This document shows positions 19,003 to 29,400 of a stretch of DNA of 64,000 bases, piece by piece. How positions within the stretch are numbered: position 1 is the first letter of the stretch; each line of letters starts with the position of its first letter. The position numbers were made by a program, and so were the translations under genes. The DNA lies in NCBI GenBank assembly GCA_003963245.1, contig RXJX01000036.1, positions 54,469-118,468 on the forward strand. The letters run 5' to 3'. The DNA comes from Neisseriaceae bacterium. Its GTDB lineage: Bacteria > Pseudomonadota > Gammaproteobacteria > Burkholderiales > UBA11063. Under the pieces are notes generated by a model that did not search any database, was not told where the DNA came from, and worked only from the letters and a program-made list of their open reading frames with translations.

Positions 19003-21426
19003 ATGGATTTACAAACTCCCAAAAAGAGTTCAATTTTTGCCAAGTTATTTTGGTTGGTGCTTGGACTAATCCTTGCTAGTGGTGGTGTGGTAGCTGTGAT
19101 GATTGCGGTTACTTATCCAAAATTGCCAAGCATGGATGAGCTACATAATTACCAGCCGAAGCTTCCTCTGCAGGTTTATTCGTCAGATGGTGTTTTGCTT
19201 GGACAATTTGGTCAAGAGCATAGGATTTATGTTGATTTTGACAATACTCCAAAACTTTTGGTTAATGCAATCTTATCGGCAGAAGATGAGCGTTTTTATG
19301 AGCACGGTGGAGTTGATATTCTGGGAATCATCCGTGCAGCATTGGGGAATATTACTACTGGGCATTTGCAATCAGGTGCCAGTACTATTACAATGCAAGT
19401 TGCACGTAATTTCTTCTTAACTACACAAAAAACATTTACTCGTAAATTTAATGAAATTTTACTTTCTTACAAGATTGAGCATTCACTGAGTAAAGATCAA
19501 ATACTTTCACTTTATATCAATCAAATTTATTTAGGTCAGCGTGCTTATGGTTTTGCTGAAGCTGCACAAACTTATTTTGGCAGACCTTTAGACAAGTTAA
19601 CTATTGCTGAATATGCCGTGCTTGCTGGTCTTCCTAAAGCGCCTTCTGCGTATAATCCAGTCGTGAATCCAAAACGCTCACATGATCGTGAGATGTATGT
19701 TCTAGGTCGGATGTTAAAACATGGCTATATTACTCAAGAGCAGTACGAAGAAGCTGTGAAACAAAAAATTATTGTTGCTCGCGGTACGGTTAAAGATTTT
19801 ACTGATTCTGGTAGCTATATTGCAGAAATGGCTCGTCAATATCTCTACCCCACTTATGGCGATGCGGTTTATACGCAAGGCTTCAAAGTTTATACTACGG
19901 TAAATAGTAAATTGCAGCAAGCAGCTTATGCAGCCTTGCGCAAAGGGATTTTAAATTATGATGCAACTCATGGTTATCAGGGACCTGAACAACGTGTTGA
20001 TCTAACTCCTCCTTCGCCGGATAGTACTCTTGATCAAACTGCTCTTGGTTTATTTGATGGTATAACTGATTATGGTGATTTGTTTGCCGCAATTGTCTTG
20101 CAGGTTACTCCTGATTCAATTGATGTTATTTTGCGTAATGGCAATCGTCTTACTTTTAGTGGCAAGCAGTTGGATTGGGTACATAAACACTTAGATGGTG
20201 GTGCGAAATCAATTTTACCGGGCTCTGTAATCCGAGTTCGTCAAAATAATGATCAGTGGCAGATTAGTCAACTTCCTCAGGTTCAAGGTGCTTTAGTTGC
20301 AATGAATCCACAAAGCGGAGCTATTCAGGCATTAATGGGAGGGTTTGACTTTACTGCAAATAGCTTTAACCATGTAATGCAAGCTAAACGCCAACCTGGT
20401 TCAAGCTTTAAACCTTTTATTTATTCTGCCGCATTAGAGAAAGGTTTTACTACTGAGACGATTATTGATGATAGTCAAGTCTGCTTCTCTGGTGGAAATG
20501 ATGGTGGACAATGGTGTCCTAAAAATGATGATGGCAAATTTCTTGGACCTATCTCCTTGCGTCAGGGACTTACATTATCGCGTAATCTGATTACAGTCAA
20601 AATATTAAATGCAATTTCACCACAATACGCGATTAGTTATGTATCTAAATTTGGTTTTTCAGAATCTCAGTTTCAGCCATACTTAACCATGGCGCTTGGT
20701 GCTAATGAAGTTACTCCTTTACAGATGGCGCAAGCATATGCAGTATTTGCTAACGGTGGATATTTGGTACAGCCATACTTTATTGATAAAATTACTGATG
20801 CCAATGGTAAATTATTGGCACAAACCCAGCCAAGTAATATCAGTCAGCAATCGCCGGTGATCGATCCACGTAATGCGTTCATTATGAATAGTATTTTAAA
20901 AGACGTTGCCAAATATGGTACTGGCGCGAGGGCTTGGCGCGAACTCCATCGTAGTGACGTGGCGGGTAAAACAGGAACAACCAATGACGCAAAAGATGTT
21001 TGGTTTGACGGTTACACGCCAGATTTAGTGGCAATAACTTGGGTTGGTTATGATCAACCTAAAAGCTTAGGTCGTCAGTTTGGTGCAACGCTTGCATTAC
21101 CCATCTGGATAGATTTTATGCGTAGCGTATTGCCGACTCTTCCTGAAAGACAATTGCCAATGCCTAGTGGTATTGTTACTGAGGATGGTGGAACTTGGAA
21201 AGGTGATACCGAGTATTATTACGAAGGTAGTATCATCGGGAAACATAATGCATCTGGCGAACTTGGCGAAGAAGAAAGTGGAGATGGTTTAAGTCCACAG
21301 GATTCTAATGCAAGTGATCCAATTGCAGCTCAAGCTACTAAAACTGATAGCAGCGAACCTGCGGCAATCAATAATTCAAACAGCCGTGGTGATATTAATG
21401 ATATAATAAAAAGTATTCAAGATTAA
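19003..21426 (+). CDS. mrcA: Class A penicillin-binding protein (PBP1A type)
   Basis: 807 residues. A cytoplasmic tail and one membrane anchor (about 13-37) precede the GT51 glycosyltransferase domain with EDERFYEHGG (catalytic Glu94) and GASTITMQVARNFFL. An OB-like insert is followed by the transpeptidase domain with SxxK at Ser467-Lys470, SRN at 526-528 and KTGT from Lys656. It polymerises and crosslinks peptidoglycan in the periplasm. The C-terminal tail after about 740 is acidic and rich in Ser, Asn and Gly, probably disordered. The next gene, psd, follows 23 bases later, so they may be co-transcribed. The symbol follows the PBP1A assignment; ponA is a synonym. Confidence 0.93.
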   Translation: MDLQTPKKSSIFAKLFWLVLGLILASGGVVAVMIAVTYPKLPSMDELHNYQPKLPLQVYSSDGVLLGQFGQEHRIYVDFDNTPKLLVNAILSAEDERFYEHGGVDILGIIRAALGNITTGHLQSGASTITMQVARNFFLTTQKTFTRKFNEILLSYKIEHSLSKDQILSLYINQIYLGQRAYGFAEAAQTYFGRPLDKLTIAEYAVLAGLPKAPSAYNPVVNPKRSHDREMYVLGRMLKHGYITQEQYEEAVKQKIIVARGTVKDFTDSGSYIAEMARQYLYPTYGDAVYTQGFKVYTTVNSKLQQAAYAALRKGILNYDATHGYQGPEQRVDLTPPSPDSTLDQTALGLFDGITDYGDLFAAIVLQVTPDSIDVILRNGNRLTFSGKQLDWVHKHLDGGAKSILPGSVIRVRQNNDQWQISQLPQVQGALVAMNPQSGAIQALMGGFDFTANSFNHVMQAKRQPGSSFKPFIYSAALEKGFTTETIIDDSQVCFSGGNDGGQWCPKNDDGKFLGPISLRQGLTLSRNLITVKILNAISPQYAISYVSKFGFSESQFQPYLTMALGANEVTPLQMAQAYAVFANGGYLVQPYFIDKITDANGKLLAQTQPSNISQQSPVIDPRNAFIMNSILKDVAKYGTGARAWRELHRSDVAGKTGTTNDAKDVWFDGYTPDLVAITWVGYDQPKSLGRQFGATLALPIWIDFMRSVLPTLPERQLPMPSGIVTEDGGTWKGDTEYYYEGSIIGKHNASGELGEEESGDGLSPQDSNASDPIAAQATKTDSSEPAAINNSNSRGDINDIIKSIQD

Positions 21427-21449
21427 TTTTTAACTAATAGGAGCATCGA

Positions 21450-22094
21450 TTGAAACATTATCCTCACCCATCATTTGCTAAAGAAGGTTGGCCATTTATC
21501 GGACTTAGTGTAGGTTTAGCATTAGTTATTCTATGGTTAACTAATTTTATTGCTGCATTACCTTTTATCTTAATCGCTGCATTTGTAGTTCAGTTTTTCC
21601 GTGATCCGCCACGGACTATTCCGCAAGATGCTGGTGCAATTTTGTCTCCAGCAGATGGTAAAGTTATTTGTATTGAAAAAGCTTTTGATGATTATCAACA
21701 AGTTGAGGCATTAAAGATTAGTGTTTTTATGAATGTATTTAATGTTCATTCTAATCGTTCGCCTGTAGATGGTGAGGTTCTTGATGTCCAGTATTTTGCT
21801 GGTAAATTTGTTAACGCTGATTTTGATAAAGCATCAACTGAGAATGAACGTAATGCGGTAATTGTTAAAATGACTAATGGTCAAAAAATTACTTTTGTTC
21901 AAGTTGCTGGCTTGGTTGCGCGCCGAATTTTATGTTACACAAAAGCTGGTGAATGGTTAAAACGTGGTGAACGTTATGGTTTTATTCGCTTTGGTTCAAG
22001 AGTTGATTTATATTTACCATTGAATGCTATACCATTAGTGAGTATTGGGCAAAAAGTTAAGGCTACAGAGACTATTCTTGCTAAGGTTGACTAG
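21450..22094 (+). CDS. psd: Phosphatidylserine decarboxylase proenzyme (short form)
   Basis: 214 residues; the short PSD class found in many bacteria besides the longer E. coli enzyme. It makes phosphatidylethanolamine from phosphatidylserine at the inner membrane. The [13 protein letters not shown] segment holds the self-cleavage site; Ser183 becomes the pyruvoyl group. The N-terminus has two hydrophobic stretches (about 14-50), then [20 protein letters not shown] and [16 protein letters not shown], which are typical. The start is TTG at 21450, preceded by AGGAG (21439-21443). It lies two bases before pssA, the previous step of the pathway. Confidence 0.95.
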   Translation: MKHYPHPSFAKEGWPFIGLSVGLALVILWLTNFIAALPFILIAAFVVQFFRDPPRTIPQDAGAILSPADGKVICIEKAFDDYQQVEALKISVFMNVFNVHSNRSPVDGEVLDVQYFAGKFVNADFDKASTENERNAVIVKMTNGQKITFVQVAGLVARRILCYTKAGEWLKRGERYGFIRFGSRVDLYLPLNAIPLVSIGQKVKATETILAKVD

Positions 22095-22096
22095 GA

Positions 22097-22909
22097 ATGT
22101 CACAAACTAATAACCAAAGGGCTAAAGGTTCACCAATCTACCTACTTCCAAGCATGATTACGCTAAGCTCAATGTTTTGCGGCTTTTATGCGATGGTGCA
22201 GTCGATTAGTGGTGATTTTTACCACGCTGGTTTGGCGATATTATTTTCAATGGTGCTAGATAGTTTAGATGGTAGAGTGGCTCGTTTGACACATACCTCA
22301 TCGCCATTTGGTGCTGAATTGGATAGTCTTGCTGATATGGTTGCGTTTGGTGCTGCCCCAGCGATGATTGTATTCAATTGGGGCTTGCATAATCTAGGTA
22401 AAATTGGTTGGCTGGTGGCGTTTGTTTATTGCGCATGTGCTGGGTTGCGTCTGGCTAGATTTAATGTAATGATCGGTGTTGTTGATAAGAAGTATTTTCA
22501 AGGTCTTCCTTCACCGTCAGCCGCCGCCTTAGTTGTTGGTTATGTTTATATTTGTGCTGAGTACGGTTTTAGCTCACTTCCTGTAGTCATCTTAGGTTTG
22601 TTTATAACACTGCTTGCTGGGTTATCGATGGTAAGTAATGTCAGATTTTATAGTTTTAAAGAATTCCATTTTCATCAAACTGCGCCATTTAGGGCTTTAT
22701 TAATGTTTTTGGCGTTATTGGTGTTTTTGTTCTATTATCCAGAAGAAGTAATCTATGGATTTTTTGTACTTTACACCGTAATTAGTTATTTCTTATGGAT
22801 ATTCAGAATTGGCTATAGTGCTAAAAGTAAAACTGCAAATAAAGATGAGTCTTTGTCGACATTACCTTTATCTCAAGATTCCGATGTTAATGATAATCAG
22901 AATGGTTAA
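22097..22909 (+). CDS. pssA: CDP-diacylglycerol--serine O-phosphatidyltransferase
   Basis: 270 residues, an integral membrane CDP-alcohol phosphatidyltransferase making phosphatidylserine from CDP-diacylglycerol and serine. The family signature DGxxARxxxxxxxxGxxxDxxxD reads DGRVARLTHTSSPFGAELD followed by SLAD. About seven hydrophobic helices follow, with a hydrophilic tail. This is the membrane (type II) class, unlike the peripheral E. coli enzyme. It starts two bases after psd, so the two steps of phosphatidylethanolamine synthesis are coupled, and continues directly into the lipid-transporter genes. Confidence 0.95.
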   Translation: MSQTNNQRAKGSPIYLLPSMITLSSMFCGFYAMVQSISGDFYHAGLAILFSMVLDSLDGRVARLTHTSSPFGAELDSLADMVAFGAAPAMIVFNWGLHNLGKIGWLVAFVYCACAGLRLARFNVMIGVVDKKYFQGLPSPSAAALVVGYVYICAEYGFSSLPVVILGLFITLLAGLSMVSNVRFYSFKEFHFHQTAPFRALLMFLALLVFLFYYPEEVIYGFFVLYTVISYFLWIFRIGYSAKSKTANKDESLSTLPLSQDSDVNDNQNG

Positions 22910-22911
22910 AT

Positions 22912-24060
22912 ATGTATAAAAAAATAACAGAGAAACGAAAAGCCGATCTTTCTTTGGCAGAGATTAAATTTGATGCGTCATCTAATACTGTCATTTTAAG
23001 CGGTGAGTGGAGCTGGGTTGCCATTGATGAAAATATTTTAGCTTCTGTGCGTTCGATCAAGAATCAGAATTTACTGATAAATGGTCAAAAAATTAAGTCA
23101 CTTGATACCGCTGGCGTTTATTTTTTAAATCGTTTGATTCATATCTTGACTAAAAATAAAAATCAGTTAAAACCCTTGCTACTTCTTCCTGAAGATCAGA
23201 AGTTATTTGATTTAAATGAGCAACTGAAGAAAGTTACAGCCAAATCTTCTGTTGAAGTTGAGGAGTTGAGTTGGATTGAAAGAGCTTTTGATGATTTAGT
23301 GCATGTTTGGCATACTACCTTGCAATTGATTTCTTTCTTCGGGCAGTTATGTTATACGTTTGTAACCCTGTTTAAAAAAGAATATACATTATATATGCAG
23401 GGGATTGTCGACACTATTTCACGTGCAGGAATTGGCGGTATTTTAATCTGTGCTATGCTGTGTTTTTTGCTTGGTGTTAATTTAACCTATCAAATGGCTC
23501 CGCAATTTGTAATGTATGGTGCTAACGTTTATGTGGTTAACTTTCTTGGAATTGCGATGCTTAGAGAAGTAACTCCTCTAATAACGGCGATTATTGTTGC
23601 AGGACGGACGGGCTCCGCAATTGCAGCACAGATTGGCACAATGAAGGTGCAGGAAGAGATTGATGCTTTGCAAACAATGGGAATTTCTCCAATGCGCCGA
23701 CTAGTTGCCCCACAAGTAATAGGTTTAGTTATTGCATTACCAATTTTGACTATGCTTTCTGATGCTGCAAGTATGCTAGGCGGAATGTTATTTGCTAATC
23801 CTTTGCTTGGGGTTGACTACTCACTTTTTATCATGCGTTTACAAACTTATGTTTCAATTAATAATTTCTGGGTCGGCATTGTTAAAAGCTTTTTCTTTGC
23901 ATGGATTATTGGCATGGTGGGCTGTTTTTGTGGCTTTAGGGTCAAATCAAATGCTGATAGTATTGGTATTCAGACGACTCGAAGTGTAGTTATCTCAATC
24001 TGTTTGATTATTGTGGTTGATGCATTATTTGCAATTCTCTTTAAAGCAATGGGGGTGTAA
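22912..24060 (+). CDS. Mce/Mla-type lipid ABC transporter permease with N-terminal STAS-like domain (MlaE family)
   Basis: 382 residues, longer than E. coli MlaE (about 260). Residues from about 15 to 110 look like a STAS domain (strands SNTVILSGEWSWV and NQNLLINGQKIKSLDTAGVYFLN), the role of the separate protein MlaB. The rest is the MlaE permease, with MLREVTPLITAIIVAGRTGSAIAAQIGTMKVQEEIDAL, the family's most conserved segment. It would form the inner-membrane core that moves phospholipids between membranes. Its stop overlaps the start of the ATPase gene and it follows pssA by two bases. The fusion itself is known in other bacteria. Confidence 0.9.
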   Translation: MYKKITEKRKADLSLAEIKFDASSNTVILSGEWSWVAIDENILASVRSIKNQNLLINGQKIKSLDTAGVYFLNRLIHILTKNKNQLKPLLLLPEDQKLFDLNEQLKKVTAKSSVEVEELSWIERAFDDLVHVWHTTLQLISFFGQLCYTFVTLFKKEYTLYMQGIVDTISRAGIGGILICAMLCFLLGVNLTYQMAPQFVMYGANVYVVNFLGIAMLREVTPLITAIIVAGRTGSAIAAQIGTMKVQEEIDALQTMGISPMRRLVAPQVIGLVIALPILTMLSDAASMLGGMLFANPLLGVDYSLFIMRLQTYVSINNFWVGIVKSFFFAWIIGMVGCFCGFRVKSNADSIGIQTTRSVVISICLIIVVDALFAILFKAMGV

Positions 24061-24869
24061 TGCGAGTTAGTCATGAAAAACCAATCATTGAAGTTAAAAA
24101 GCTGGGCACTAAATTTGGTGATGAGTGGATTCATAAAGATTTGGATTTGACGATTTATCCTGATCGTATAATTACCGTTATTGGTGCCAGTGGTTGCGGT
24201 AAAACAACTCTGATCCGTGAAATTCTAATGTTGCAGCCAATCACCGAAGGTGAGATTTATTTAATGGGAGAAAAAATCTCCAGTTATGATTTAGAAGATC
24301 CTTATACCAAGCGAGCACTAAGTCAAATGGGAATGATGTTTCAACAAGGTGCATTGTATAATTCTTATACGGTACTTGAAAACGTGATGTTTCCAATTTT
24401 GGAGTATACTGATTTTTCTTATAATACGGTTAAAGAACTTGCATATCAAAAATTATTAATAACTGGTTTGAATAGTGCTGCGTATAATAAATATCCTAAG
24501 GAAATTAGTCCAGGTATGCAAAAACGGGTCGCATTGGCTCGTACGCTAGCCTTAGATCCAAAAGTTCTATTTTTGGATGAGCCAACTGCTGGGCTGGATC
24601 CCAATAGTGCAGCGCTTTTTGATGAGCTCATGATTAGTTTGCAAGAGCAATTAGGATTGACTGTTATAATGATTACACATGACTTGGACTCTATTTGGCA
24701 TACTAGTCATGAAATCATATATTTAAGCAATAAAAAAGTAATGCTTCATGATAGTGTTATGAATGCAGCTAATCGTCCTGATATTCAAGGTTTATACGAG
24801 TATTTTAACGGAACGCGTGGTAAAATTACCAAAGCGTATTATTCTAGGCAAGAAAGGTCTCATGAATGA
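24060..24869 (+). CDS. Mce/Mla-type lipid ABC transporter ATP-binding protein (MlaF family)
   Basis: 269 residues. Walker A is GASGCGKTT, Walker B is VLFLDEPTAGLDP, the Q-loop is MFQQGALY, as in MlaF, and the H-loop is MITHDLDS. The ABC signature is unusual, reading ISPGMQKRVALAR instead of LSGGM. The C-terminal extension after the H-loop ends with a short basic tail. It powers the permease encoded just upstream (one-base overlap) and overlaps the MCE gene by four bases, so all three are translationally coupled. Confidence 0.93.
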   Translation: MRVSHEKPIIEVKKLGTKFGDEWIHKDLDLTIYPDRIITVIGASGCGKTTLIREILMLQPITEGEIYLMGEKISSYDLEDPYTKRALSQMGMMFQQGALYNSYTVLENVMFPILEYTDFSYNTVKELAYQKLLITGLNSAAYNKYPKEISPGMQKRVALARTLALDPKVLFLDEPTAGLDPNSAALFDELMISLQEQLGLTVIMITHDLDSIWHTSHEIIYLSNKKVMLHDSVMNAANRPDIQGLYEYFNGTRGKITKAYYSRQERSHE

Positions 24870-25771
24870 GGAATAAAAAGCAGTATTTAATTGTGGGGAC
24901 ATTTGTCCTCCTTGGTATCGGGCTAATTGTGGCAACGCTACTATGGTTTTCGGCATCAAACCGTAAAAACTATGATACGTATCGTATTATTTTTCATGAA
25001 CCAGTAGATGGTGTTACCACTAATTCAGTAGTAAAATATAACGGTGTTGAGGTTGGTAAAGTAAAGGCAATTACACTTGATAATACAGATCCGCGTAATG
25101 TTACCGTTGATATAAATATTACACAAGGCATAAATATTACTACGGCTACTTTTGCAACTTTGAAGTCTCAAGGTGTAACGGGTATGTCGTATGTTGCGTT
25201 GAATTTGCAACAAGGGGAGTCATTTGTGGCGATTAAGCCTCATAATACAGAACCTTATCCACAGATCCCTGCAAAGCTTTCGCTATTATTTAGCCTTTCT
25301 GAACAAGCTCAGAGTGTTACGACCAATGTTAAAGACATATCATCTCAAGTTAAGGCTTTATTGAACGAGAAAAACCTTGATCATGTTGGAAATATTATCG
25401 CAAACTGGGATAAAATTTCATCTGCTGTAGCGAAACAATCGGATAGTATCGCATCTTCAATTAACATGGTTGGTGAAGTCTTAAATAATGTTAATCAAAA
25501 TACGGAGCATTTGAATGATGCAATTATCCAGCTAAGTGCGTTGTCTAAATCATTGCAGCAAAATAGCGTTTCTTTGGATAAAGTATTAAATACTATGCAA
25601 AATAATACGCTACGTAATGTGAATACGGTATTATTGCCAAATATTAACCAAATGGTTAGTAATATGAATAGTACGACAGTTCAGTTCAATGAGCTAATAA
25701 AAACAATTAATCAAGATCCATCAGCAATTGTGCGTGGAAAAGCGGCACCTGTTGCCGGACCTGGAGAGTAA
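24866..25771 (+). CDS. MCE-domain protein, MlaD-like periplasmic lipid-binding subunit
   Basis: 301 residues. An N-terminal membrane anchor (about 7-28) is followed by one MCE domain (about 35-118) with the YRIIFHEPVDGVTTNSVVKYNGVEVGKV segment and GVTGMSYVALNL. A long helical region after residue 145 is rich in Asn, Gln and Ser and probably coiled coil, ending with a short Pro/Gly tail. MlaD-type subunits form a hexameric ring that passes lipids through the periplasm. This one is longer than E. coli MlaD (183 residues), nearer the size of related single-MCE proteins paired with an auxiliary lipoprotein. It overlaps the ATPase gene. Confidence 0.9.
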   Translation: MRNKKQYLIVGTFVLLGIGLIVATLLWFSASNRKNYDTYRIIFHEPVDGVTTNSVVKYNGVEVGKVKAITLDNTDPRNVTVDINITQGINITTATFATLKSQGVTGMSYVALNLQQGESFVAIKPHNTEPYPQIPAKLSLLFSLSEQAQSVTTNVKDISSQVKALLNEKNLDHVGNIIANWDKISSAVAKQSDSIASSINMVGEVLNNVNQNTEHLNDAIIQLSALSKSLQQNSVSLDKVLNTMQNNTLRNVNTVLLPNINQMVSNMNSTTVQFNELIKTINQDPSAIVRGKAAPVAGPGE

Positions 25772-26398
25772 ATGATGCGTAAATTAATTAATAAACTAAT
25801 TATGTTAACACCTGTATTAATTATTTCTGGTTGCGGGCTTTTAAGTCCAGTACAGCAACGTCCGGTAGCAAATTATGAAATAATGGATAGGACGGTGAGT
25901 GGTAATTCTATAAATTGCCCTAATCCGCATAATAATAACATTATTTATATTTCACCGATGCGAGGTTATCCACCATATGACCTAAATAAAATGTATTATA
26001 GTACTGAGAGTAGTTACCAAATTAATACTTTTGGCTATAGCCAATGGGTTTCTTTACCAACTGAGCTAATGTCTCAGGAACTTGGTAAAAAAATAGCTAC
26101 ATCATGCGTCTTTAAAAATATTGCAACTAGCCATGCGCTAGCTGATGCACGTTATCGCCTTCTTACGTTCTTAATTCTGATGCGTCAAGAGCTGGATAGT
26201 AATAACCAACATGCAGTAGCGCGACTTGTGATTGCCTCTGAACTTGTTGATTTAGAAAGTAATAAAGTTATTGCTAGCAAAGTATTTGATAATACAATAC
26301 CTACTAGTGTCGGTCCTGATGGGTACGTAAGAGGTATCAATAAGCTAACGGAGCAGTTTGATCAGCAGATTATTGACTGGTTGCGCCAGCAAACTTAA
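25772..26398 (+). CDS. ABC-transport auxiliary lipoprotein of the Mce system (PqiC/YmbA-like)
   Basis: 208 residues with a lipoprotein signal: hydrophobic segment then ISGC with Cys21. The mature part is small, without membrane segments, and fits the auxiliary lipoproteins that end MCE operons (for example PqiC), thought to anchor the system at the outer membrane. Similarity at the sequence level is weak and the call rests mainly on size, lipobox and place as last gene of the operon. Its ATG directly abuts the MlaD-like stop. No MlaC-like soluble carrier gene is present. Confidence 0.7.
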   Translation: MMRKLINKLIMLTPVLIISGCGLLSPVQQRPVANYEIMDRTVSGNSINCPNPHNNNIIYISPMRGYPPYDLNKMYYSTESSYQINTFGYSQWVSLPTELMSQELGKKIATSCVFKNIATSHALADARYRLLTFLILMRQELDSNNQHAVARLVIASELVDLESNKVIASKVFDNTIPTSVGPDGYVRGINKLTEQFDQQIIDWLRQQT

Positions 26399-26407
26399 TC
26401 TAATCTT

Positions 26408-26437
26408 AGAGCTTCGCCATAGTGGTGAAGCTTTTTT
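26408..26437 (+). terminator. Terminator after the lipid transport operon
   Basis: AGCTTCGCC (26409-26417) pairs with GGTGAAGCT (26423-26431), allowing one G-T pair, and is followed by a run of six T. It lies ten bases after the lipoprotein stop and ends the psd-to-lipoprotein transcript. Confidence 0.8.
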
Positions 26438-26451
26438 AATGTAATGGAAAT

Positions 26452-29400
26452 ATGAATAATTTAGAACTTATTAATCTAATTGAACAGAGTAATTCAACCT
26501 ATAAACGTTATTGGTTGAATCAATTGCACCGCTTGGAAAAACAGCCTGCACGTCTTGCTAAATTGATACTGTCGATTCAATCCGAGTTGACTAATTTGCA
26601 GCTTCGGCAAGAATTACTGGCGCAAACCAAGATTAATTATCCAGCGGAATTACCTGTTAGTCAAGAAGTAAGAAATATTCAGCAAGTAATTGTTGCCAAC
26701 CAAGTGACGATTATCTGTGGAGAAACCGGCTCAGGTAAAACTACTCAGTTACCTAAAATACTACTTGAGCTAGGCTATGGTGTTAACGGTCTAATCGGGC
26801 ATACACAACCACGAAGAATTGCGGCGCGTTCTTTGGCTGCGCGGATTGCGGAAGAACTTGGCTGTCACAACCATGAAAATAATCTGGTGGGCTATAAGAT
26901 GCGCTTTCATGATCGTACCAGTCATTCAACAATGCTTAAATTAATGACGGATGGGATTTTATTGCAAGAAATTCAGAATGATAAATTACTCTTGCAATAT
27001 TCGGCATTAATTATTGATGAGGTACATGAGCGTAGCTTAAATATTGATTTTATTTTGGGCTATTTACAACAACTGGTTAAACGTCGTCCTGATTTAAAAA
27101 TTATCATTACTTCGGCAACGATTGAAAATGAAAAGCTGCAGCGCTTTTTTGGGAATGCACCGTTAGTTAATGTCAGTGGTAAGACTTATCCAGTAGATAT
27201 TATTTATCAACCTTATAGTGAGGAAGATGATGATATTAGTCTCAATCAGGCGATTTATCAAGCAATTGATGCGGCTTTATCCGTTGAGAGGGGTAATGGC
27301 TTGGTATTTTTGCCAGGTGAGCGTGAAATTAAGAATGGTCTTAACTATTTACGTAAAACTGATCTAAAACATTGTACTTTACTTCCATTATATTCGCGGC
27401 AAAATAATGAAGAGCAAGCTAGAATATTTAGCAATGAGGGTGGTTTAAAGATTATTTTGGCAACCAATATTGCAGAGACCTCTTTGACTATTCCTGGAGT
27501 TAAGTTTGTAATTGATAGCGGAATTGCCCGAGTTAAACGCTATAGTTTACGTAATCGGGTTGAACAGCTGCAGGTTGAAGTAGTTTCGCAGGCTTCCAGT
27601 CGACAGCGTGCTGGGCGTGCCGGACGGGTGAGTCATGGCTTATGCGTGCGCTTATTTAGTGAGCAAGAATTTAATCTGCGTCCCCAATTTACTGAACCGG
27701 AGCTATTGCGGAGCAATCTGGCAAATGTCATCTTGCGCCTACTTAGTCTAAATCTTGGTGATCCGGCAAGCTTTCCATTTTTAGATCAGCCGGAGAACAA
27801 AGCATTTAATGACGGATTCCGTACTTTGTACCAAGTCGGTGCCATTGGCGAAAATAATGAAATTACGCCTTTAGGACGCAAATTAGCTCAACTTCCAGTT
27901 GATGTACAGCTAGCGCGCATTTTAATCGCTGCGGCAGAGCAGTTTGCCTGTTTGTCAGAAGCTCTGGTGATAGTCGCATTTTTAGCGATTCAAGATCCGC
28001 GGGAGTTTCCTTTGGAACAGCAACAACTAAGTCGTGAACGGCACACTATTTGGGCAGATAAACAATCTGAATTTATGCAAATTCTCAATCTTTGGCGCTG
28101 GTATCATGAGCAATTAGCACATAAAAAATCCAATAAAAAATTATTAGAAGTATGTCACAAGCAATTTGTTTCCTTACTCCGTTTACGTGAATGGCATGAG
28201 CTGCATCGTCAACTAAAAGAATCGCTGATCGCACTTGGTTATCGGGAGAATAATTCTCCTGCGAGTTATAGCAATTTGCATACGGCGTTATTAGCTGGAT
28301 TTGTAGTTAATATTGGGCAACGTGATATAGTTGAAAATTATTATTTAAGTACCAATGGACGTAAGTTCTTGATTCATCCTTCTGCGATTATTGACGGTGC
28401 GAAATGGATGGTAACTGCCAATTTGGTGGAAACCTCACGTTTGTATGCGCGTAATAGTGCCTTCATTGAACCACAATGGCTAAATCAAGTTGCACAGCAT
28501 TTGTACAAATATACCTATAATCATGAGCACTGGGATAAAAAGCGCGGTGAGGTGGTGGCGACAAAATCAGCGTTACTTTATGGCTTACAAATTAGCCAGA
28601 CTAAGGTATCTTTGGGAACGCTTAATGCTGAGTTAGCTCGTGAAGTATTTATTCGGGAAGGATTAGCTGCTAACCAAATTTTGAAGAATTATGCTTTTTT
28701 ACAGCATAATCAGCAAGTCATCCGCGAACTGGAAAAGTTGGAAGATAAGCTGCGCACTTCATTAACTATTATGGATGATGAACTCTATGCTTTCTACGAT
28801 AGCAGACTTCCTGCCGATGTATTTGATATCCCAAGTCTAGAGCAATTTATTATCCAGAATGAGGCAACGCTTAAAATTAACCTTGCAGAAATGATTGAGC
28901 GGTTTAGCTCAAGTACAGCTACAATTAATTTATTTCCTGATTCAATTATTAATAACCAGCAGAAGATTAAATTAAAGTACGTTTTTGATCATAGTAGTTC
29001 TGAAGATGGGGTAATTGCACTTATTGATCTGTCTTGTCTGGCTATTATTGATGAGAATATATTTCAATGGTTAGTTCCGGGCTTGATTCGCGATAAAGTT
29101 GCCTATTTGATCAAGGCATTACCAAAATCACAGCGCTTACAGTTTAATCCGCAGCAAGAGTCGATCAGCCAATTTTTAGAGTTTGCTGATAGTGAACAGA
29201 GTTTCTTGCAACAGTTTATTGATTATGCAAATCAGTATAAAAAAATTAAGCTTAATTATCCAGACTTACTTAAAGTCGAGTTTCCTATTCCTCTGCGTTG
29301 TCATTTTAGGATTGTTGATAATAAAAAAGTTATTGCTTACGGAGATAATCTAGCGGAGCTTAGGCTTAAATTGACATCGCGCTTAAATGAGATTGTAGTT

